64,000 bases of DNA from positions 104,755,384-104,819,383 of the forward strand of contig NC_133391.1 in NCBI RefSeq assembly GCF_047511655.1, read 5' to 3'. This DNA comes from Castor canadensis. Its lineage: Eukaryota; Chordata; Mammalia; Rodentia; Castoridae. Shown here piece by piece: positions 48,201 through 58,203 of this stretch (the stretch's first letter is position 1; each line of letters starts with the position of its first letter). A program made the position numbers and the translations under genes. Under the pieces are notes generated by a model, which saw only the letters and a list, made by a program, of their open reading frames with translations, made no database searches and was not told the DNA's origin.

Positions 48201-48553
48201 ATAAAAACAACACCATGCAAACAAATCTCTGCTACTGTCTATTATGCTTCTCACTGTTAGCACCTACTAATTAATTTTTGAAAAACTGGTTGAGGGAGAA
48301 AAAAATGTTTGATTTTTCTCTCTGAGAGATGTGGCTTAAATTTTATGGAAAGTGAACATGAATATTTCTTAGTATTGTATATCTTCAATCTTTCAAGATG
48401 TAGTGTATTTCATCCCCATTTAAAATCTCGTTTTTAAGTCTTCAAGACATAAAAACAATATATTTAATATTAAATTTGTGTTATGATAATAGGTTAGTAA
48501 GTGTGTTAAAAAGCCATCAGTTTGTTTACTTTCTGAAAGCACATAAGAAAAGA
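48201..48553. other. Unassigned AT-rich sequence
   Basis: No gene or repeat is recognised between the possible transposon relic and the L1 duplication. Confidence 0.5.
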
Positions 48554-48572
48554 AAAACATAATTTTTTTTTT
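48554..48572. repeat. Target-site duplication of full-length L1, left copy
   Basis: AAAACATAA followed by ten T is identical to 55269-55287. The T run merges with the L1 poly(A) tail (T on the + strand), so the inner boundary is uncertain by a few bases. Confidence 0.9.
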
Positions 48573-49058
48573 TTCATTTTTCTTTTATTATTCATATGTG
48601 CATACAAGGCTTGGTTTATTTCTCCCCCCTGACCCCACCCCTTCCCTTACCACCCACTCCACCCCCTCCCGCTCCCCCCCTCAATACCCAGCAGAAACTA
48701 TTTTGCCCTTATCTCTAATTTTGTTGTAGAGAGAGTATAAGCAATAATAGGAAGGAACAAGGGGTTTTGCTGGTTGAGATAAAGATAGCTATACAGGGCA
48801 TTGACTCACATTGATTTCCTGTGCGTGGGTGTTACCTTCTAGGTTAATTCTTTTTGGTCTAACCTTTTCTCTAGTACCTGGTCCCCTTTTCCTATTGGCC
48901 TCAGTTGCTTTAAGGTATCTGCTTTAGTTTCTCTGCATTAAGGGCAACAAATGCTAGCTAGTTTTTTAGGTGTCTTACCTATCCTCACCCCTCCCTTGTG
49001 TGCTCTCGCTTTTATCATGTGCTCATAGTCCAATCCCCTTGTTGTGTTTGCCCTTGAT
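48573..49058 (-). other. L1 3' UTR with G-rich tract and poly(A) signal
   Basis: The minus strand has a long G-rich run (complement of 48624-48685: several blocks of 3-7 G) typical of L1 3' UTRs and able to form G-quadruplexes. A AATAAA-type signal lies at 48584-48589 (TTTATT on +) just before the tail, and another AATAAA lies in 'ggtttatttctcc' near 48613. Confidence 0.85.
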
Positions 49059-52000
49059 CTAATGTCCACATATGAGGGAGAACATACGATTTTTGGTTTT
49101 TTGAGCCAGGCTAACCTCACTCAGAATGATGTTCTCCAATTCCATCCATTTACCAGCAAATGATAACATTTCGTTCTTCTTCATGGCTGCATAAAATTCC
49201 ATTGTGTATAGATACCACATTTTCTTAATCCATTTGTCAGTGGTGGGGCATCTTGGCTGTTTCCATAACTTGGCTATTGTGAATAGTGCCGCAATAAACA
49301 TGGATGTGCAGGTGCCTCTGGAGTAACAGTCTTTTGGGTATATCCCCAAGAGTGGTATTGCTGGATCAAATGGTAGATCGATGTCCAGCTTTTTAAGTAG
49401 CCTCCAAATTTTTTTCCAGAGTGGTTGTACTAGTCTACATTCCCACCAACAGTGTAAGAGGGTTCCTTTTTCCCCGCATCCTCGCCAACACCTGTTGTTG
49501 GTGGTGTTGCTGATGATGGCTATTCTAACAGGGGTGAGGTGGAATCTTAGTGTGGTTTTAATTTGCATTTCCTTTATTGCTAGAGATGGTGAGCATTTTT
49601 TCATGTGTTTTCTGGCCATTTGAATTTCTTCTTTTGAGAAAGTTCTGTTTAGTTCACATGCCCATTTCTTTATTGGTTCATTAGTTTTGGGAGAATTTAA
49701 TTTTTTAAGTTCCCTATATATTCTGGTTATCAGTCCTTTGTCTGATGTATAATTGGCAAATATTTTCTCCCACTCTGTGGGTATTCTCTTCAGTTTAGAG
49801 ACCATTTCTTTTGATGAACAGAAGCTTTTTAGTTTTATGAGGTCCCATTTATCTATGCTATCTCTTAGTTGCTGTGCTGCTGGGGTTTCATTGAGAAAGT
49901 TCTTACCTATACCTACTAACTCCAGAGTATTTCCTACTCTTTCTTGTATCAACTTAAGAGTTTGGGGTCTGATATTAAGATCCTTGATCCATTTTGAGTT
50001 AATCTTGGTATAGGGTGATATACATGGATCTAGTTTCAGTTTTTTGCAGACTGCTAACCAGTTTTCCCAGCAGTTTTTGTTAAAGAGGCTGCTATTTCTC
50101 CATCGTATATTTTTAGCTCCTTTGTCAAAGATAAGTTGCTCATAGTTGTGTGGCTTCATATCTGGATCCTCTATTCTGTTCCACTGGTCTTCATGTCTGT
50201 TTTTGTGCCAGTACCATGCTGTTTTTATTGTTATTGCTTTGTAATATAGTTTGAAGTCAGGTATTGTAATACCTCCTGCATTGTTCTTTTGACTGAGTAT
50301 TGCCTTGGCTATTCGTGGCCTCTTGTTTTTCCATATAAATTTAACAGTAGATTTTTCAATCTCTTTGATGAATGTCATTGGAATTTTGATGGGAATTGCG
50401 TTAAACATGTAGATTACTTTGGGGAGTATCGACATTTTTACTATGTTGATTCTACCAATCCATGAACATGGGAGATCTCTCCACTTTCTATAGTCTTCCT
50501 CAATCTCTTTCTTCAGAAGTGTATAGTTTTCCTTGTAGAGGTCTTTCACATCTTTTGTTAGGTTTACACCTAGGTATTTGATTTTTTTTGAGGCTATTGT
50601 AAATGGAATTGTTTTCATACATTCTTTTTCCGTTTGCTCATTGTTAGTGTATAGAAATGCTAATGATTTTTCTATGTTGATTTTATATCCTGCTACTTTG
50701 CTATAGCTATTGATAATGTCTAGAAGCTTCTGAGTAGAGTTTTTTGGGTCTTTAAGGTATAGGATCATGTCGTCTGCAAATAGGGATATTTTGACAGTTT
50801 CTTTACCTGTTTGTATTCCTTTTATTCCTTCTTCTTGCCTAATTGCTCTGGCTAGGAATTCCAGTACTATGTTGAATAGGAGTGGAGATAGTGGGCATCC
50901 TTGTCTGGTTCCTGATTTTAGAGGGAATGGTTTTAATTTTTCTCCGTTAAGTATAATGCTGGCTGTAGGTTTGTCATATATAGCTTTTATAATGTTGAGG
51001 AACTTTCCTTCTATTCCTAGTTTTCTTACAGCTTTTATCATGAAATGATGTTGGATCTTATCAAAGGCTTTTTCTGCATCTATTGAGATGATCAAGTGGT
51101 TTTTGTCTTTGCTTCTGTTAATGTGGTTTATTACGTTTATTGATTTTCGTATGTTGAACCACCCCTGCATCCCTGGGATGAAGCGTACCTGGTCGTGGTG
51201 AATAATCTTTTTGATGTGTTGCTGAATTCGATTTGCCATTATTTTGTTGAGGATTTTTGCATCAATGTTCATTAAGGACATTGGCCTATAGTTCTCCTTT
51301 TTGGAGGTGTCTTTGCCTGGTTTTGGGATAAGTGTAATACTGGCTTCATAAAATGTGTTTGGCAGTTTTCCTTCCCTTTCTATTTCGTGGAACAGTTTAA
51401 GGAGGGTTGGTATCAGTTCTTCTTTAAAGGTCTGATAGAATTCAGCAGAGAATCCATCAGGTCCTGGACTTTTCTTTTTGGGGAGACTCTTGATTGCTGC
51501 TTCAATTTCATTTTGTGTTATAGGTCTATTCAAGTGATTAATTTCCTCTTGGTTCAGTTTTGGATGATCATATGTATCTAGAAATCTGTCCATTTCTTTT
51601 AGATTTTCAAATTTATTTGAATATAGGTTCTCAAAGTAGTCTCTGATGATTTCCTGGACTTCCATGGTGTTTGTTGTTATCTCCCCTTTTGCATTCCTGA
51701 TTCTACTAATTTGGGTTTTTTCTCTCCTCATTTTAGTCAGGTTTGCCAGGGGTCTATCGATCTTGTTTATTTTTTCAAAGAACCAACTTTTTGTTTCATT
51801 AATTCTTTGTATGGTTTTTTTGGTTTCTATTTCGTTGATTTCAGCTCTTATTTTTATTATTTCTCTCCTTCTATTTGTTTTGGGATTTGCTTGTTCTTGT
51901 TTTTCTAGGAGTTTGAGATGTATCATTAGGTCATTGATTTGGGATCTTTCAATCTTTTTAATATATGCACTCATGGCTATAAACTTTCCTCTCAAGACTG

Positions 52001-52877
52001 CCTTAGCTGTGTCCCATAGGTTCCGGTAGGTTGTGTTTTCATTTTCATTGACTTCCAGGAACATTTTAATTTCCTCTTTTATTGCATCGATGATCCATTC
52101 TTCATTAAGTAATGAGTTATTTAGTTTCCAGCTGTTTGCATGTTTTTTGTCTTTACTTTTGTTGTTGAGTTCTACTTTTACTGCATTGTGGTCAGATAGT
52201 ATGCATGGTATTATTTCTATTTTCTTATATTTGCTGAGGCTTGCTTTGTGCCCTAGGATATGATCTATTTTGGAGAAGGTTCCATGGGCTGCTGAGAAGA
52301 ATGTATATTGTGTAGAGGTTGGATGAAATGTTCTGTAGACATCTACTAGGTCCACTTGATCTATTGCATATTTTAGATCTTGGATTTCTTTATTGAGTTT
52401 TTGTTTGGATGACCTATCTATTGATGATAATGGAGTGTTAAAGTCTCCCACAACCACTGTGTTGGCGTTTATATATGCTTTTAGGTCTTTCAGGGTATGT
52501 TTGATGAAATTGGGTGCGTTGACATTGGGTGCGTACAGATTGATGATTATTATTTCCTTTTGGTCTATTTCCCCTTTTATTAGTATGGAATGTCCTTCTT
52601 TGTCTCGTTTGATCAATGTAGGTTTGAAGTCTACTTTGTCAGAGATAAGTATTGCTACTCCTGCTTGTTTTCGGGGGCCATTGGCTTGGTAAATCTTCTT
52701 CCAGCCTTTCATCCTAAGCATATGCTTATTTCTGTCAGTGAGATGAGTCTCCTGTAAGCAACAAATTGTTGGATCTTCTTTTTTAATCCATTTTGTCAAA
52801 CGGTGTCTTTTGATGGGTGAATTAAGTCCATTAACATTAAGTGTTAGTACTGATAGGTATGTGGTGATTCCTGCCAT
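49059..52877 (-). CDS. ORF2: L1 ORF2p: endonuclease / reverse transcriptase (intact frame)
   Basis: A 1,272-residue open frame from a true ATG (complement 52875-52877); the L1 norm is about 1,275-1,280. ORF2p nicks DNA and reverse-transcribes L1 RNA at the nick. The APE-type endonuclease shows N14, E43, Y115, D145, N147, T192, D205, S228, D229 and H230, the same numbering as human ORF2p. The reverse transcriptase has D600 (in IISID) and FADD at 700-703. The C-terminal Cys motif is C1130-X3-C1134-X7-H1142-X4-C1147. No stop or frameshift. A three-residue gap after C1184 is present relative to the copy at 14332-14631. It lies 50 bp after ORF1, as expected for unconventional translation of the second ORF. 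Activity is inferred only. Confidence 0.95.
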   Translation of the reverse strand: MAGITTYLSVLTLNVNGLNSPIKRHRLTKWIKKEDPTICCLQETHLTDRNKHMLRMKGWKKIYQANGPRKQAGVAILISDKVDFKPTLIKRDKEGHSILIKGEIDQKEIIIINLYAPNVNAPNFIKHTLKDLKAYINANTVVVGDFNTPLSSIDRSSKQKLNKEIQDLKYAIDQVDLVDVYRTFHPTSTQYTFFSAAHGTFSKIDHILGHKASLSKYKKIEIIPCILSDHNAVKVELNNKSKDKKHANSWKLNNSLLNEEWIIDAIKEEIKMFLEVNENENTTYRNLWDTAKAVLRGKFIAMSAYIKKIERSQINDLMIHLKLLEKQEQANPKTNRRREIIKIRAEINEIETKKTIQRINETKSWFFEKINKIDRPLANLTKMRREKTQISRIRNAKGEITTNTMEVQEIIRDYFENLYSNKFENLKEMDRFLDTYDHPKLNQEEINHLNRPITQNEIEAAIKSLPKKKSPGPDGFSAEFYQTFKEELIPTLLKLFHEIEREGKLPNTFYEASITLIPKPGKDTSKKENYRPMSLMNIDAKILNKIMANRIQQHIKKIIHHDQVRFIPGMQGWFNIRKSINVINHINRSKDKNHLIISIDAEKAFDKIQHHFMIKAVRKLGIEGKFLNIIKAIYDKPTASIILNGEKLKPFPLKSGTRQGCPLSPLLFNIVLEFLARAIRQEEGIKGIQTGKETVKISLFADDMILYLKDPKNSTQKLLDIINSYSKVAGYKINIEKSLAFLYTNNEQTEKECMKTIPFTIASKKIKYLGVNLTKDVKDLYKENYTLLKKEIEEDYRKWRDLPCSWIGRINIVKMSILPKVIYMFNAIPIKIPMTFIKEIEKSTVKFIWKNKRPRIAKAILSQKNNAGGITIPDFKLYYKAITIKTAWYWHKNRHEDQWNRIEDPDMKPHNYEQLIFDKGAKNIRWRNSSLFNKNCWENWLAVCKKLKLDPCISPYTKINSKWIKDLNIRPQTLKLIQERVGNTLELVGIGKNFLNETPAAQQLRDSIDKWDLIKLKSFCSSKEMVSKLKRIPTEWEKIFANYTSDKGLITRIYRELKKLNSPKTNEPIKKWACELNRTFSKEEIQMARKHMKKCSPSLAIKEMQIKTTLRFHLTPVRIAIISNTTNNRCWRGCGEKGTLLHCWWECRLVQPLWKKIWRLLKKLDIDLPFDPAIPLLGIYPKDCYSRGTCTSMFIAALFTIAKLWKQPRCPTTDKWIKKMWYLYTMEFYAAMKKNEMLSFAGKWMELENIILSEVSLAQKTKNRMFSLICGH

Positions 52878-52927
52878 TTAGTTATCTTAGTTGTTTGAAG
52901 GTTTGATTGTGTGTACCTAACTTGATG

Positions 52928-54130
52928 TTACTCTCTACTGTCTTGCTTTTTCTTATCCTGTGGTTTGGTGCTGCCTGCCTTTTCATGGTTAAGTTGGGTG
53001 TCACTTTCTGTGTGCAGGATCCCTTGCAGAATCTTTTGTAATGGTGGCTTTGTGGTCACATATTGTTTTAGTTTCTGCTTATCATGGAAGACTTTTATTG
53101 CTCCATCTATTTTGAATGATAGCTTTGCTGGGTAGAGTATCCTGGGGTTGAAGTTATTTTCATTCAGTGCCCGGAAGATCTCACCCCACGCTCTTCTTGC
53201 TTTTAATGTTTCTGTTGAGAAGTCTGCTGTGATTTTGATGGGTTTACCTTTGTATGTTACTTGTTTTTTCTCTCTTGCAGCCTTCAATATTCTTTCCTTA
53301 GTTTCTGAACTTGTTGTTTTAATGATGATATGTCGTGGAGTAGTTCTATTTTGATCTGGTCTGTTTGGTGTCCTGGAGGCCTCTTGCATTTGTATGGGAA
53401 TATCTTTCTCTAGATTTGGGAAATTTTCCATTATTATTTTGTTGAATATATTACGCATTCCCTTCGCTTGCACCTCTTCTCCTTCTTCGATGCCCATGAT
53501 TCTCAAGTTTGGTCTTTTGATGGAGTCAGTGAGTTCTTGCATTTTCTTTTCACAGGTCTTGAGTTGTTTAATTAATAGTTCTTCAGTTTTTCCTTTAATT
53601 ACCATTTCATCTTCAAGTTCTGAGATTCTGTCTTCTGTTTGTTCTATTCTGCTGGATTGGCCTTCCGTTTTGTTTTGCAGTTCTGTTTCGTTCTTTTTTC
53701 TGAGGTTTTCCATATCCTGGCTGTTTTCTTCTTTATTGTTGTCTATTTTTGTCCTGAGTTCATTTATCCATTTATTCATTGTGTTCTCTCTTTCACTTTG
53801 GTGTTTATACAGTGCTTCTATGGTTTCCTTTATTTCTTCTTTTGCTTTTTCAAATTCTCTATTTTTATTGTCTTGGAATTTCTTGAGTGTCTCCTATACA
53901 TTTTGGTTGACCCTATCCAGTATCATCTCTATAAAATTCTCATTGAGTACTTGTAGTATGTCTTCTTTTAAATTATTCTTGTAGGCTTCATTGGGTCCTT
54001 TGGCATAGTTTATCTTCATTTTGTTGGAGTCTGGCTCTGAGTTTCTGTTCTCTTCATTCCCCTCTGGTTCCTGTACTAATTTTTTGCTGTGGGGAAACTG
54101 GTTTCCTTGTTTTTTCTGTCTTCCTGTCAT
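52928..54130 (-). pseudogene. ORF1: L1 ORF1p with one premature stop (codon 79, TAG)
   Basis: From ATG (complement 54128-54130) the frame runs 400 sense positions to its natural stop. The one exception is TAG at 53894-53896 (codon 79). ORF1p is the RNA-binding trimeric chaperone of the L1 particle. Residues after the stop include a charged coiled-coil heptad region (around 100-190), the RRM-like domain beginning 'RPNLRIMGIEEGEE' and the C-terminal domain with 'TPRHIIIKT' and 'YPAKLSFKIDGAIKVFHDK'. The next in-frame ATG is at 53777-53779, which would give a 283-residue protein lacking the N-terminus but keeping most of the coiled coil, RRM and CTD. Codon 79 TAG would arise from CAG by one transition, though I have no second copy to prove the ancestral codon. 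Confidence 0.92.
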
Positions 54131-55268
54131 TGTCCTTGGTGTTGTTACTGTCCCTGTACTGTGTGTAATTAAGTATTTTCTAGCTTGTAATAATAACAAT
54201 GGTAATATTGAGAATGGAAGAGTGAGCTGAGATGGAAAGCAAGAAGTTAAAGAAAAGGGGAAAACAAATATACAGACAAGAGGGAGAAAGCAGAACAAGG
54301 TATCAGACAAGAGAGTTTCAAAGGTATAAACAGGGAGTGTTAGTGTACTAATCGACAGTAAACTGAACAGACAATAGAGTGACAGAGAGAGGATTGAAAA
54401 TCAAAGATAAAAAAATAAAAAATAAGTATATGAAAGTAATATCTATTTATAAAAATGAATTAAAATAAAATGGAAAATAGAAAATTAAAAAAAAAAAACA
54501 AAAAACCAAAAAACTTCCAAGTTTATATGCAATGCAATTTCAGTCTTAATAATTTGGATGTCTGTCTCAATCTCCAGTCCTGGAGTTGGTGCCTCAGATG
54601 TTGTTCTGTAGTTGTCTCATCAAAGGGGATGCATAAAGTAGAACAAAACTACACTCACACACACACAGAAGATAAAAAAAAAAAAAAAAAAAGTCCCACC
54701 AAGTGTCCCCAGTTCAAATGCAATACAGTTTCAGTAAGTTTTTCGGCTTGCAGGTGTAATTCGGTTGTTCTCTCATCAAAGGTAGGGAGAAAAAGAAAAA
54801 AAAGCGTCTGGAGGCAGTTCTGAGGGTGGTATCTGCAACTGTGGCTTGCCTGCCTGCTGCTCTCTGCCTGTAGCTGGTGGCGTTATTTATGCAGATCTCT
54901 GGGGTGAGCTAGCACTCACCTGGTCCCACAGGCTTTGTTTGCTCAGAGTTCTCCTGTGCGGTGGCCTCTGCTATAGGCTTTCCCCTTTGCAAGCACTGGG
55001 AAAGGTGCCACTGCCCCGCGTTGTCAGGCCTGGTCCGCGTCTTCCCAAGCCATATGGGCGCCGGCCCCGGGCGGCCCCCGGGGTCCTCCTCGGTTCTCCG
55101 TTTAACGTGAGGTGGAGATTCTCTGCGCCGGCTGGAGATGTGGAGGGGTCGAAGTTATGCCTTTTCTCGGTGATTATGCCTGCAAAGTGTGTCTCCAGCG
55201 TCTCTCCAAGATTTCACTATAGGAGGCTCGCTTTCTGCTTCCTCCCTCTAGCCGCCATCTTGGAATTC
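54131..55268 (-). promoter_or_regulatory. L1 5' UTR / internal promoter
   Basis: 1,138 bp upstream of ORF1. The outer 300 bp (54955-55268) is GC- and CpG-rich, as in L1 promoters, and the inner part is A-rich on the + strand. Two imperfect repeat units lie at about 54516-54625 and 54699-54790, sharing 'ccaagt', 'atgcaat-ca-tttcagt' and 'ctcatcaaagg' at an offset of about 185 bp. Promoter activity is inferred from position and family. Confidence 0.8.
55251..55262 (-). promoter_or_regulatory. YY1-like site at L1 5' end
   Basis: The minus strand reads CAAGATGGCGGC, beginning about seven bases into the L1. Human L1 has a functional YY1 site at the same place that sets the transcription start (established for human L1). 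Equivalent function here is inferred. Confidence 0.75.
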
Positions 55269-55287
55269 AAAACATAATTTTTTTTTT
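55269..55287. repeat. Target-site duplication of full-length L1, right copy
   Basis: Identical to 48554-48572. The + strand T run corresponds to the A-rich strand typical of L1 endonuclease targets. Confidence 0.9.
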
Positions 55288-55725
55288 GGTAAATTTGATG
55301 CCAAATGAAGGACTGAAATCCTTCATTTATCTTCAGTCAAATAAAACAAGGGAATGAAACACTGAACTCTATTCCAGTTATTTATACAATTAAGCATTCT
55401 ATTCTATTTTAGAGAAGACATTCCACATTTAAAATGAAGAAATTCTATTTAAATCAAATGTTTAAATCCAATATGGTACATTTTAATTTAATATTAACAA
55501 CAACTATGAAAGCAATTAGGCTTAGCTGTTTTCTGTTTATTTCTATTTCTGGAAGATTCCTAATATAGTCTTATGATCAATTTTCTACAGATAGCTTACA
55601 ACTTATCAGTTTGCTTCAGTTAGCAATCATTAAGGCATTTGGATGTACTAAATATAAATATATGATAGATTTTTATACTGTACTGTGTAATTTACTTTAC
55701 CTTCTGGTGATTACCTAGTAACTAA

Positions 55726-55757
<32 letters not shown>

Positions 55758-55855
55758 TATATATTATTTTTATCTGATAGAAATACATATACACTCTTTA
55801 GAAATGCTGTTGTAGATTGAGTGAATATTGTGTTTTCAGTTATACAATGTGTGTT
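55288..55855. other. AT-rich sequence with (TA)n
   Basis: No gene is recognised. A perfect (TA)n run lies at about 55727-55752. Confidence 0.6.
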
Positions 55856-56043
55856 TTTTTTAACGGTGCTGGGGTTTGAACCCAGGGTCTACACCTTGAG
55901 CCACTCCACCAACCCTTTTTTGTGATGGGTTTTATGAGATAGGGTCCCATGGACTATTTGCCAGGCTGGCTTCGAACTAGGCTCCTCATGATCTTTGCCT
56001 CCTGAGTAGCTAGGATTACAGGTATGTGCCACGCATCCGGCTA
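55856..56043 (-). repeat. B1-dID SINE (ID half internally deleted)
   Basis: 'ggtgctggggtttgaaccca' joins directly to 'cttgagccactccaccaacc', so part of the ID half is missing. It is then followed by the reversed B1 half ('gagatagggtcccatggact', 'ctcctgagtagctaggatta'). Confidence 0.88.
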
Positions 56044-56639
56044 TGTGTTTTCCTTGTATGGCTCTTTCAGTTTATTATATGAATCAGCTACACTAGTCAC
56101 AGTTCAACTTAAACAAGGGTATTGCTTTTAAATTGTTTATCTGGGTTTGAGGATAGGACAGGTGATGGGGAGTTAGAGGTTCCTGGAGCACAGAGAATGA
56201 AGAAGCTCCATGGCTAGGTCCAATAGTTTCCCGATAGACTAATCCAACTCACTTCTCCTTGACTTCGTAGTTACGATTGTTTGAGGTTATGTAAATATTT
56301 TCATTTGTTCAACATTGTAATTTTTCTTTTCCATGTTCATATTCTCACAATTAGTGAATGGGCCTAAAAAGAAATAAATAAATTGTTGCTGCTTCCTTTT
56401 CTGGAGTATATACCTAGTGTTGTCCTAGTGAGAAGCAGTTAATTGCAAATAAATTGCCACTTGGAATCTCTGACCCTTAAAATCCACTGCTTGTTTATTC
56501 TTTTCCAGTGTATCTTGTTGCCTATGGCATGCCTCACAAAAAATTACAGTGAATGTATCCTATTTCAGTACCAGTAAACTTAAACGTTGTGCTGTCTATC
56601 ACAAAGTGGAAAGATATTTATGTTACATCATTTTATTCA
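56044..56639. other. Unassigned sequence
   Basis: No gene or known repeat is recognised. Confidence 0.5.
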
Positions 56640-56808
56640 CATTAGATAATTCATTCCTCAGTACAATTCTATAAAGAAGATATTCTTACTAGTCCCATTT
56701 TGTATGTGAGGAAACAGAAGCTTACAGAGGTTAACAATTTGCTTAAGGCTACAAGATAAGGGAAGCTGGAATCATACCCAGCTCTATCAGCCTTGGGAGT
56801 TTAGACCT
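56640..56808 (-). repeat. MIR SINE (degenerate)
   Basis: 'cattttgtatgtgaggaaac' with 'agaagcttacagaggttaac', 'aatttgcttaaggctacaag' and 'gctggaatcatacccagctc' are the reversed core of MIR. Confidence 0.82.
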
Positions 56809-57170
56809 TTAAATGTTACATATTATCTGTCTAGCCCTGGAGGTAGTGAAAATCTAATTAAGAAAAAACATAAAGAACATGGAACTATTAGTAAACAACT
56901 GCAACGCATTGTGTAAAACAGTTACATGGTAATAAATAGCCATTCTAGTTTCTATTCAGATTTTTTTTAAAAATTACATGTACTGGGCAATAGAGCACAT
57001 CTAACAAGACACTGAAGAAAAGGAAAGTATTGTAAGTTCAAAATATGGGTTTCCTGTATAACTGAGTAGCTGGAAGTTATGTAGAGGTCAGCAATGAACT
57101 TTAAGTGTTGTTAGTGAGTTTACTCACTATATCCATTGATCCTTAATCTCTGCCTCCCCCAAGGCGCTTT
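56809..57170. other. Unassigned sequence
   Basis: No gene or known repeat is recognised. Confidence 0.5.
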
Positions 57171-57285
57171 CTTTCTCTATGCGATACTGAGACCTAAGCA
57201 TTCGATCTTCAAATTCTTCAGGATGAACCCAGGGCCTTGGCATGAGAAATAGGCGCTCTACCACTGAGCTACCTCCCGGGGCCTC
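57171..57285 (-). repeat. ID-like SINE (diverged)
   Basis: 'gatgaacccagggccttggc' and 'ataggcgctctaccactgag' with 'ctacctccc' are the reversed tRNA-derived region. The 5' third is diverged. Confidence 0.7.
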
Positions 57286-57872
57286 ATGTGAATGTTTTTA
57301 AGAGAAACAAGCAGTCTTTCTCAAATAAGATTTTGACGTTCCTACCCCTTTCTACAAGTCTTAGTTTTTTTCCTTTTTCCCTTTCTTTTTCATTTTAAAC
57401 TAATCCTTGATAAAGTCTACCTTGTTGAACTTTGCTGTTCTATACAACAAAGAAGGTTATCTGGAGACGATCTGGGTCTAACACAAGAGCTCACCCTAAT
57501 GTCTTTAGGTATCATTGGGCAATTGCAAAGTCCACTTTCCTGATCCCACTCAACCAGTTCCCAAACTTCACTTGAAATGCCTTTTCTGGACCATTCTTCA
57601 GGTTGTGATCTGAGCTACTCTGAGGCTGTCAGATTCTCTGTTATCTCTCTTTCCCTTAAGTCTATCAGCTTAGTTTCCTGTGCACTCTTGTATTATTTGC
57701 TTACTTAAATTTTAAGTCAAAACAAAAAACATGATCTATTTTACTTCTCTTCAGAACCTGACATTCTCTTGCAGACAGTTGCACCTAGATTCCAGCTAAA
57801 GAGAACAAACGAAGAGTCTTCAGAAAGAGCTGCTTCTCCTTGTTTAGGTATGAGTTTGACTAGTTTTTATTT
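57286..57872. other. Unassigned sequence
   Basis: No gene or known repeat is recognised. Confidence 0.5.
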
Positions 57873-58203
57873 TTCTTCATTGGTAGTACTGAGATTTCAA
57901 CTCAGGGCCTTGTGCTTCTTAGGCAGGAGCTCTACCACATGGGCTGTACTCCCAGCCCTTTTTATTTTAGTTATTTTCAGATAAGGTCTTGTGCTTTTGC
58001 CTGGGTCTTGTTTTTGTCTGGACCACAATCCTCCATTTATACCTCCCTCTAATTGGGATGCCAGCCATGAACCACCAGGCCTGGCTTATTTGTTGCAATG
58101 AGGTCTTACCAGCTTTTTGCCATGGCTGGCCTTGAAGGGTGATCTTTCAAATCTCTACCTCCTGAGTAACTGGGATTATAGGCACAAGCCACCAGGCTCA
58201 GCA
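57873..58203 (-). repeat. B1-dID SINE with extra B1
   Basis: Reversed ID half ('ggtagtactgagatttcaac', 'ggcaggagctctaccaca'), then two reversed B1-like parts, the second ending 'gggattataggcacaagcca'. Confidence 0.85.

Larger units (their letters stand above)
48573..55268 (-). mobile_element. L1: Full-length, nearly intact L1 retrotransposon
   Basis: About 6.7 kb: 5' UTR 54131-55268, ORF1 52928-54130, a 50-bp spacer, ORF2 49059-52877, 3' UTR 48573-49058 and poly(A). It is flanked by a 19-bp perfect duplication and ends at its 5' side with a YY1-like motif, so it is a complete insertion. ORF2 is open end to end. ORF1 carries a single in-frame TAG. With that exception the copy is structurally able to move, and even as it stands its ORF2 protein could in principle act on other RNAs such as the SINEs. 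It is by far the best-preserved element here. Confidence 0.96.

Noticed and set aside
51646..53984. Several open frames on the + strand of 64-196 codons
   Set aside because: They lie antisense to the intact L1 ORF2 and ORF1 and mirror their codon structure. No independent signal.
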